The translations under genes and the position numbers were made by a program. Below, one piece after another: positions 55,746 through 64,000 of a DNA stretch of 64,000 bases (position 1 is the first letter of the stretch; the number at the start of each line of letters is the position of its first letter). The DNA comes from Carnegiea gigantea. Its lineage: Eukaryota; Streptophyta; Magnoliopsida; Caryophyllales; Cactaceae. The stretch lies in the NCBI GenBank assembly GCA_029747015.1, contig JAKOGI010000328.1, positions 1-64,000 on the forward strand. Reading direction: 5' to 3'. The notes under the pieces are model-generated. The model was not told where the DNA came from. It was given only the letters and a program-made list of their open reading frames with translations, and did no database searches.

Positions 55746-58700
55746 TCAAGGGTCAGTATTAGGCAGCCTGCTGAGAATAGTGTGCTCTGGTTTGTGTTCA
55801 CATTCATAATCTAAATGAACGAATGCTCGCTCCACCTCTGGGAGTTTCTCTAGCTTGTCCTGCAGTGTCTCTCCAATAGTATGTGCTTCTTTCAAAGGTA
55901 TGTCTTCAGGGAGTTCGATGTCAACCTATGCCAACAGAAGGGAAAGGCTAGCCCAATCAGTAATTCACATGATCTTGTTTCAAATTGACACATAAACTGG
56001 CCTACGAAGTCCTATGCTCTGGATCTTATTTTGAGAATAGTAAAAATGATTGTATATCGAGAGACCTTTGGGAGCTACACTACAAGCATGATGCCTTATA
56101 ACCAGGTCATGTTGCTCAGACTTGGGTATAATATGTTCAAAATAGGTATGTTTCGACGTATCAGACTTTCTCTCTCTTTGATTTTTGCGAACACTGCTCT
56201 GCAATGAAGTGTTAATTGGACATAATAGATGATTAAGCAAGTCTAAAGGAAGAATCGGAGTAACATAACAGCTAGACAGCAAACCAGAATGGCAGAAGGT
56301 TCACCCACCTCCACAAAGTAGAGCACACCAAAGGTGTAAGCACGAACAGTGTCAATACGCTTGACTTGCGGATGCCTTATAACAAGGTATGTTAATTTTT
56401 GCAAGACCTCAGGAGGTGCCGTTTGTCCGACTAGTGAGACTGCAAGAAGAGAAGCACATGTTGACATATGTATCTCATATTACATAACATTCTAGCATTG
56501 ATTGAAATGTGTGATCACAAGTTTCAGTTGCAATCTTTCAGCAGAGTATCTTGACGAATCCGTACCAGCTGAAAGCTTTCATAACACCCAAACTCACAAA
56601 GTTTATGAAAAAGCGTTCTTTTAATTTCCTTGCTCATTGATAGAAAGCTTACTCTTTTTATTGACTTACTTTTCATCAGATTAATGATCCAAATCCAAAT
56701 CCAATACCCCAAAAATCCCGCTACCAGGCGCGATGTAGGGGGTCTGATGTAGCAGTCTTACCCCTGAATTGCAAAATTATAGAAAGATTGGTTCTAATTG
56801 ACCCTAAATTTAAAAACCATAGACTACCTACTAATCTATGGAAACGGAATTGAGGAAGTTTACAAAGGCATTTTGCTTTAGTCCGCACAATCCAAACTGA
56901 AAAAAATAGCCCAAACTTGCCTTTATCAGCTATACAAAAACAGAGCAAAGGAAGTTTAGAGAGGCATTTCATCAGATTAGTCATAAGTTTATTTTATCAT
57001 GGATTCAAAATTTCAAATAATTTATATCGGTAAAAAAGGGCATACTGGAAATAAGATTAGTCAAGACCTATGAAAGTTAGAAACTGAAAAGCAAAGTAAC
57101 CTACTTGCATTCTCCATGACGGTTCCTGACCAGTTTACAATTGTATAAATTGCAAGGGCTATAGCACCAGCAGGGTCAATCCACCAATAAAACATGTCAC
57201 CAAGAATCGCAGCAAGTAAACCAACCACGTTCGTTACCACATCAAAGTAATGATCCTATGCATAGAAATAAACAGGTCGTTGATATCAAATGACGTCAAG
57301 CAACACTGTAAGAACGGGTAGAGAGTGTTTAGTTACTATACCTTAGCATAAGCACGGACAATTTCATTTCGAGAGCTTCTGCAGTAAAGGAAGAGGGCCA
57401 ACTTTACTATGGTTGCCATTCCCATAACCACACAAAGCCATATAAGTTGTTCAGAAGTCATTTTGTCCATGGGTTCATTTTTTATTAACTGTTCCACAGC
57501 TTGAATCAGTACTTGAAATCCTACAACAAACACCCAATTCTATTTATTCTGCATTACACAGGCAGGTTGGTATATAGGTTGCAAGGTCAAATGCATACCT
57601 AGAGTAGCCATAACAGCTGCAAATATGATAATGCCCACAGGCTGGACCCTTAATTTCCCAATTGGATACTTGTATATATTGATGTTTTTCATGGACAGAT
57701 GGGTAAACCAGAGTATGCCACCAGCCATAAAGTCAAGCAAAGAATCCAAAGTTGATGCAGCAATGGCCAAAGATCCAGTCCTTATGGTGACATAGATCTG
57801 AAAATCAAGCATACAATGGATTGTTAAGTAAGAGTTGGGAAGACATAAGTCAAACTAGTTACACGAAAGGTAGAAGCTCAAGGGAGGTAAGCTACAGTTT
57901 CTTAGGCTCAGTGCCTCACACTCAGTGTTAAATTGCATTGTACCTATGTTACCTGGGCTCATCTAAAAAGTGTTTGCAAAGTACACTTCCAAGTGTTAGA
58001 CTTGTCTTTTACACGCTTCTGTTTTAAAAGGAATTGCCAACTGTCAAGTACACATTGTAACTGTCTGACAATGCAGCCAAAGTAAAGTGAAAAATCTAAT
58101 TGACCATGTTGTACTACATCAAAGAAGCACATAAAGCCCAAATAGAGGTAAAACGTATCAGTGAACAGGATGGAAAACAAGTGGGCGTACCAAAAATATC
58201 TTCACCATAGAAAACAAGTAGATGTACCAAAAAATATAAATTCATTGTCTTCTATATATTGCTAAATCCATCTTTATTCAGATGCATGACACATCAATCC
58301 AAGGTATGGAAACTTCAGTGCATCACTCAAGGATACAAATGAAAGCCCAAGTAAGTGAAGACCAGAATTTGGATCCTATACCTTGAATGCCAACAGCACC
58401 ATATTGGCATAATTTGAGATCTTCATAGCTCTTTCATGTTGGGCCTGTTCATCGCCACCTTCTTCCAATGAATCTGAATTGACTATCCGTTCAACATCCT
58501 CAAACGATTGAAGAGTTGCGATTTGCTTCTCATAGTATTCCTTCGCTCCTGAGAGCACCAAGCAGCAGGTTTATACACAATAACAGAAGAAATTGATGCA
58601 GACACCAAAGATGCTTATTATGAGTCAATCAATACGACTGCTATATCACGTGTTGACTATTACAGTACCGTGGCCACCTTTATCAATTTAGACGTCTGTT

Positions 58701-59507
58701 TGGAAACAAGGGATTTGTCAATGGAGAATGAGAAACAACAGCCCCCCCCCCCCCCCCCCCCCAAAAAAAAAGAACAGAAAAAAAACCATTATCAAATCAA
58801 GCAGCAAGGTTTGTGAGGCATAGCAATTCCAATCAAAACTAATGACAACCTCCATCAGTTCATGTTTTCCACCCATAATGCACGCAAAGCACTTGAAGTG
58901 TTGAACTGATAAATGTTAACATTGCCATTATATCTGTAACTAAAATCTGTCCTAAACTATTCACCTATTTTAACTAAAAAACACCATGCATACAAAGATC
59001 ACATTGCAGAATGCAACGCACCCTTTTACCCTAAAAGAAAAAGAACCTCTTTTGCTGCTTTCCCTGTTACTCCCTACCCACATGCAGTTGAACCCAACCC
59101 ATAGATTATATAATCACCATAAAATCTGCACCTAAAACATAATTCTTCATCTCAAATTACTAATCTACTTTCAGCCAAAATCCTAGGCCTAACTAAAAAG
59201 CAAAACAGCTTTTTGCCCAGAACCAAAAAGAACCCTTTCTGCTCCTCTTCCCCCCCCCCCCCCCAAAAAAAAAACTGATATAACAGAGGAGGAAGGGGGT
59301 TATACCGGGAGTTAAGTTGGGGACTTCAGAGAAATCAACATCATAGGGGGACTCAGGATCAATGGCAGAACGAAGCTGATCGGGCAACCTAGAAATAAAG
59401 TCATTCTTCAGAGTGTTCACCGAGTTATGGCGACTGAGTCCAAGTCGGTGGCCATTTCCATTGAGTTTCCCATCTGGGCTATCAAGTAATGGCGTGTTTG
59501 CCTCCAT
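55746..59507 (-). CDS. MTP9: Metal tolerance protein, Mn-type cation diffusion facilitator (7 exons)
   Basis: CDF proteins move divalent metal out of the cytosol by proton exchange; this subgroup (MTP8-11) is associated with manganese. Exons (minus order): 59507-59306, 58548-58382, 57797-57599, 57520-57342, 57255-57105, 56439-56309, 55925-55746. They join in frame to 402 codons, the usual length. The N-terminal segment ([32 protein letters not shown]) is typical of MTP9/MTP10. Transmembrane regions follow, with metal-site motifs DSLLD in TM2 and DVVTN in TM5, the Mn-CDF pattern. The C-terminal cytosolic domain has [20 protein letters not shown] and [17 protein letters not shown]. Intron 1 contains two long C-run/A-run tracts. 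MTP9 and MTP10 cannot be told apart here, so the symbol is approximate. No disruption seen. Confidence 0.94.
58741..58771. repeat. C-run/A-run compound in MTP intron 1
   Basis: About 22 cytosines followed by about 9 adenines. A second, similar tract (about 16 C and 10 A) lies in the same intron near 59250-59273. Confidence 0.9.
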
Positions 59508-60897
59508 TTTAGAGTTTAAACAAATACCCAGAGCAAATAAATGTTTCTGGAATTTCCCAGTGCATTTGATGATGTGATTTTATCATGTGAACCTCAATCC
59601 AGTGATCCCACAAAGGGCAAGTACCAAACCTTGTTTTTTTTTGATTGGATGGGTGTGGTTTGGTTTCTGTAATAGCTAAGTAATCAGTCCACATTAATCG
59701 ACCTTTCTCCCCTTTTTATTACTCATTAAAATTCTATTTTGAAAATTTCTTCCCTCATTAGAGTTTTCTATATGATTCAGGTGGAGAAAAACCAATGCTC
59801 CTCCATTGTCAGAAGAAAAAAATAATCCCAAAAGCCATTGATCGGTTCATATCAGGTGTAGCTGATGCTTATATATTTGAGCAAAATTATTAATCACGTC
59901 AGTAATAGTATAATTGATATTGACCTTTCCCTATAATATGGCGTGTCATAAAAGTATGACGTGTTGTTATATTAAAAGTTACATCACTTATAACTTAGTA
60001 CAATATGATCTTTTTTTTAAAAAAAAAACCTAATAGATTGACACTGATAAGATTTGTAATATTATTATCTTTAGATTTCTTTTTTGGCAGGTAAGTGAAG
60101 AGGATTTCGCCATAGAAACATTTCCAATCAGGGCGAATAGTCAATGTATAATGGCGTGGGAATAGCATTTCTATTTTCTCTGTGTGTACATCTACGTCAG
60201 TGCTTGCCTGCTCTCAATGATTATCAATGATCAACCATTCATTTTGCTATTAATATTCAAACTATCAAATAATTAGAATTCAATTCTGAAAGTACTTTTT
60301 AATTGTAGTTGTGACCTTGAGTAGGCATGATATAGTGATATCACCTTCACTGCATGAGCCATGAATTGTTCATTATTTATCATTATTAGGTTTGACGATG
60401 TTTTAGTCAAGCATTATTATGAAACGAACTTGTAACACCATAAAAAGATTTAACACACAGCCATACAGGTTGAAGTAATCAAGTTTGCCATAGTTCATTG
60501 GCTTTGTTCATTTCATCTGATCGAAGATTTTCTTGATTCCAAGTCCCCGGTGGGTTATCAAAATATAGAACAGAGACGAAAAAATCCTCAAACTCAGAAA
60601 GTTCTGAGATCACAAATTTTCGGAGAAAACCAAATGAGACAACCCATTTATTAAAAGCTTGGTAACCTGAAAATAACACTATGCTTTACGAACAGCAGGA
60701 TCTGTATGCATGAGAAATCACCATTCTTCTGATTGCCAATAAAATTCAACAAACAGAATCTCCTCCAGCTAGAATAATGAATACAGTTCAAATCACAACA
60801 TAACTTGAACCCCTCCCATTTCTGATCAGAGCTTGACAACAGAAAGAACCTATTCATTCAAAATTTCGGTATACAATGAAGGCAGTCGCTCCCATGA
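59508..60897. other. Intergenic region between the MTP and NOA1 genes
   Basis: Both flanking genes are on the minus strand. The interval should hold the MTP promoter and the NOA1 3' UTR. No TATA box, coding exon or repeat was convincing. Confidence 0.5.
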
Positions 60898-62170
60898 TCA
60901 GCAAGAGGTTGGTTTTTCTTTCTTGAGCTTCTTTGATTTGATAGAGGATTTGTCTGCCTCTGCAACAATTTTTGAGACCGTGAAACCCGCAACTTCGAAC
61001 TGTTGTGCCTTGTGAGGAAGTAAAGCATTCCTCATCACCACCTCAACCCCATCATATGTCCAAGCACTTAGCTTTGCCTCTCCTCTAATGCCGATGGCAA
61101 ACCAACCCACACCAGCCACGGCAACATCAACAGAACTTGAATCCCAACTTTTTCCACACACGTGAAATTCCCTTCTGACCCACCTACCAAGCTCTTCAAC
61201 TCTATTCTCCCCAATGGGAGGCTGACATGAGAACAAGGTTGGTGGTCGTATCACTAAGATACAAAAACAAAAGAAGCATAGCAATGCAGTTTTAGGCATA
61301 AGACGCAGAGCAACATCAACATCATACTTCTCAATACTTCTCTTCTCATTGAACGTGGATAGTTCTCATGGTTACAGGGAAACTATCAGGTCTCACCTCT
61401 CAAAGACCCCAAATGTGGATAACCTAGTTCTAAAATTATTGCCCACTCAGCACTGTTTTCATACTGTTTTATGCACAGGACAAACTAAAATCTACTAAAC
61501 CATCTCCAGTTATCCTCTGTCTTATGTTGTGGAATAGTAATTAGTAAACAGTAAACAGCATTGAAATCTGCAGTTTAACGGAAATATCTTCTCTATGATC
61601 AAACAGAGGCGGCATCCTTACTGGTCTGGTTTGGTTTGGTTTGGTTTGGTTTGCTTTTTTCTTTTTTTATTTTTTCGGGGGGGGGGTGTTTGGTAGACTT
61701 CATATAAAGTATGAAAAGATGGTCTCAGGTTCCTAATCACAAAGAGCTTTTCTGCTGGCCCCAACCCTGATAGGTTAACTAGGCTTTACTTGTCATAATC
61801 CAAGACCTTGCATCTCTCCTTCTTTGACACACTTGTGTTACATCTCTTGTAACAAGCAATTAATATCCTTCAATCGACTAACCTATACACTAGTCAAAGT
61901 CAATTGCGCACAACTTTGCAGATCTGTTACCCCAAATGCCAGTCAAAGGGAACAGCAGGGCAACACAATTAAGGTATCATACATCGAGTAAAGCATATGT
62001 ACCTGCAACTGTCGTCCAAAATGATCTACAAGCATCCTATCAGCATTTTCTGTTTTTCCCATATGCAATGGTAGATGAGGAGAAGCCCACACTGTAATAT
62101 AAATCGAGTCTACAGATAATTCTTCTACATCCAGCCTTAGGAGCCCAGCAATGTGAACTGTATGGCCGAC
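60898..62170 (-). CDS. NOA1: NOA1/RIF1-type YqeH GTPase, last two exons (partial gene)
   Basis: NOA1 (RIF1) is an organelle-targeted circularly permuted GTPase of the YqeH family needed for ribosome function. Only the 3' end is recognised. The penultimate exon 62170-62003 (56 codons) has VGHTVHIAGLLRLDVEELSV and TVWASPHLPLHMGKTENAD. The last exon 61221-60898 (107 codons plus stop) begins PPIGENRVEELGRWVRREF, then SSVDVAVAGVGWFAIGIRGE, and ends in a lysine-rich tail. The FTVSKIVAEAD block near the end favours NOA1 over its relative BPG2. Both exons are bounded by good GT-AG sites and are phase 0. The exons for the zinc finger and G domain were not found between 62.2 and 64.0 kb, which looks like intron filled by a repeat array; they presumably lie beyond the window. 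Confidence 0.88.
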
Positions 62171-62400
62171 CTGTAGCCCAATAAATGGTAAGAAATGATA
62201 GATGAAAGAAATAACCTATCATTGTTAATTACTATGAATTAAAATTGATGCATAAGTTCACATGCTGCTTGATACACAAATCATATTTCTGAAGCCTAGA
62301 ATAGAGACTCCAATTCAGGCAATTTTCTGCACTAAGCCCGATAAGCTGATGGGATCATTACAAAAATTTCGATGTGTGACATCAAAATGATCACAGAGGT

Positions 62401-64000
62401 CATTCTGAGGGATGACTAGAACATACAGTCACTATTTAACAACTTCATAGACATTTTCCAACGATCCCAACTATATAATAATAACCTGTATTTTGCAGGT
62501 CCTCAGAAGCTCTCCCAATTTACCACCAAACCTCTAATGTGGTTCAAAACATTACTTCAACCCATTTCAATGGGCATAATGGCCATTTTGAAGCATGATT
62601 TTAAACATCAAAAAACGAACATTACAGAAATATAGTGGTACATGGTGCACACTAAACTGTTTAAAATGGCTATAGAACGCCCCAAAAACATTTCGAGAGA
62701 TAAGGAGCATGTAGTCAATTTGGCAACTTCCTTTTTGGGGAGGGGGGTGTCTTGAGGGGTTCTTTTACATTTAGCAAACCATGTTCCCATTTAGCAACTT
62801 TTTGTACATTTTGTAAAACACTCAAAACCATGTATAATAGCCTTTACCTTGGGAATCCTAGGAGGCCCCTCACCACTCTACTATGAAACCTCAGCAGCAT
62901 CCTAAATATCCCCAAAAAATATTTCTTGTGCATAATCGTTTATTGGGTCCATCTACAAGATGTTGAAGCGTGATTGGAATACCCCTCAAAAAAAAAAAAG
63001 GCACTATGGTGATAAACAATATGCTATGATAAGGACATACCCAAACATTTTGAGGGTTCAGAAGGGCATGTGGTCACCATTCGACGATTAATAAGAGATG
63101 GTACCCAAATCCCAAGCACTGTATGTAATAGCTTTCACTTGGGATTCAGACACAGTCTAAGCACTCTATCTCTTAAGTCTTAACATCCCAAGAACTCCTA
63201 AATATTTCCCTAAATAATGTCAATAAGTATGATAACTTTATTTGCATCATATCTTAGAGTTCGAAACCTCAATTGAAGACGTCAAAAGATGGGCAACTGG
63301 CATTCTCAGAAGTCACACCCTGAGTATCTTCAACCATCCTGAAACAATCTTAAGCATTTTGAGGGGTCTGAAAAAGCACACAGTCTCCATTTGTAGCTAC
63401 TCTAAAATTTTTCAAAAGATCCCAAAATCATGTCTTAATGTCTTATAGCCTTCAGTCCAGGGTGTTCATGCGGCTGCGGCTGCGGCTGCTCTACCTCAGA
63501 ATCCGCTCAGGAAACTCTAGACACGCCTCTTAAAAAAAAAAAATTGAATGAATGTAATGGCTTCATTGGCTCCATTCTGTGGATTGGTAACATATTCCAA
63601 AATGCCCAAAAACAAGCATAATGGCGGTAATCGCTGTATTTCAAACTATCATAGCGGCCTGACAGGTAAGAGGAAGCATGTAGACAAAACTTTACAACTT
63701 ATCGTATATTTTACGCAAAATCCCCAAAACCATGTATAATGGACTGCTTTTTGAAAAAGTCAAGAAGATCTGATTGCTCCACCTCCAGATTCCCTCAGGT
63801 GGTTTAAAGCATCTCTCAAAACAATTTCAATCAGTATATGATTTCACTAGCACCATGTTTTACATTTTGAAGCATAACTCCAGACTGTCAAAAAAGAAAG
63901 TGTATTATGGTGATACACAAAGCCCTCAAAACTATCTTTGAATGACCCCACGAAGTTACCTAGAATATTTTGAGGGTTCAGTAGAAGCAATTATCACCAT
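62401..64000. repeat. Degenerate tandem array, period about 310 bp
   Basis: Six anchor sites of the type CATTTTGAGGGTTCAGAAGG...GTCACCATT occur at about 62401, 62689, 63046, 63355, 63664 and 63965. The spacings are 288, 357, 309, 309 and 301. Between anchors the order of secondary words is kept: TTTTCCAAAGATCCCAA, CCATGTATAATAG, CTTGGGATTC, and AAGCATAATGG or TATGGTGATA. Copies are strongly diverged. The array continues past the window end and lies upstream of the last two NOA1 exons, probably inside an intron. Confidence 0.7.

Noticed and set aside
60479..60857. Minus-strand frames of about 66 codons between the MTP and NOA1 genes
   Set aside because: There is no domain, no splice-site support and no family resemblance; they are probably NOA1 3' UTR or intergenic sequence.
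62608..63739. Short open frames in the repeat array upstream of the NOA1 exons
   Set aside because: None matches the GTPase or zinc-finger parts of NOA1, and they fall within the tandem repeat.
1..64000. CRISPR arrays, operons, phage defence genes or other prokaryotic systems
   Set aside because: The window is plant nuclear DNA with spliced genes. The only regular arrays are microsatellites and the ~310-bp tandem repeat, which lacks the repeat-spacer pattern.

Overview
This is nuclear DNA from a flowering plant, most likely a eudicot. Genes contain many short exons with GT-AG introns, intergenic DNA is AT-rich and full of transposons, and the gene families are plant ones (dirigent protein, chromomethylase, MUT9-like kinase, Mn-type metal tolerance protein, NOA1). 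Nothing bacterial, plastid or mitochondrial was seen. Species cannot be fixed from the sequence alone.

Layout. 1-5.8 kb: gene-poor DNA with a 58-residue membrane protein on the minus strand (2316-2492) and a small inverted-repeat transposon. 5.9-6.5 kb: an intronless dirigent protein gene. 6.5-9.9 kb: a MITE, a long G tract and a probable SINE. 9.9-10.4 kb: a small coiled-coil protein gene, followed by a PIF/Harbinger-like MITE. 11.6-16.6 kb: a complete, young Ty1/copia retrotransposon with two single-base frameshifts. 21.5-21.9 kb: a small multi-pass membrane protein gene. 24.1-27.0 kb: a minus-strand paralogue of that gene, split by an internally deleted Tnt1-like copia element and also carrying a nonsense codon. 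27.5 kb: a SINE with target-site duplication.

29.5-37.0 kb: a complete 20-exon CMT3-type chromomethylase gene (minus, 881 codons by my exon joining). 37-44.5 kb: no gene; a 1.16-kb hAT-type element and an RNase H-like relic. 44.5-54.9 kb: a complete 16-exon MUT9-like/AEL protein kinase gene (plus, 698 codons) whose large fifth intron holds a 0.9-kb hAT MITE. 55.7-59.5 kb: a complete 7-exon MTP9/10-type cation diffusion facilitator gene (minus, 402 codons), convergent with the kinase. 60.9-62.2 kb: the last two exons of a NOA1/RIF1-type YqeH GTPase gene (minus). 62.4 kb to the window end: a degenerate tandem array with a period near 310 bp, lying upstream of those exons.

The genes do not form one pathway. 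CMT3 (non-CG methylation) and the kinase (family members phosphorylate histone H3) both act on chromatin, but their adjacency is probably chance. No clearly new biological system was found. The most unusual items are the retrotransposon-split paralogue, the tandem array shared in part with the kinase intron, the recurrent T-run/G-run compound homopolymers, and a set of precisely bounded MITEs and SINEs. Exon joins were worked out by eye from splice sites, frame and family similarity; no alignment or database search was run.
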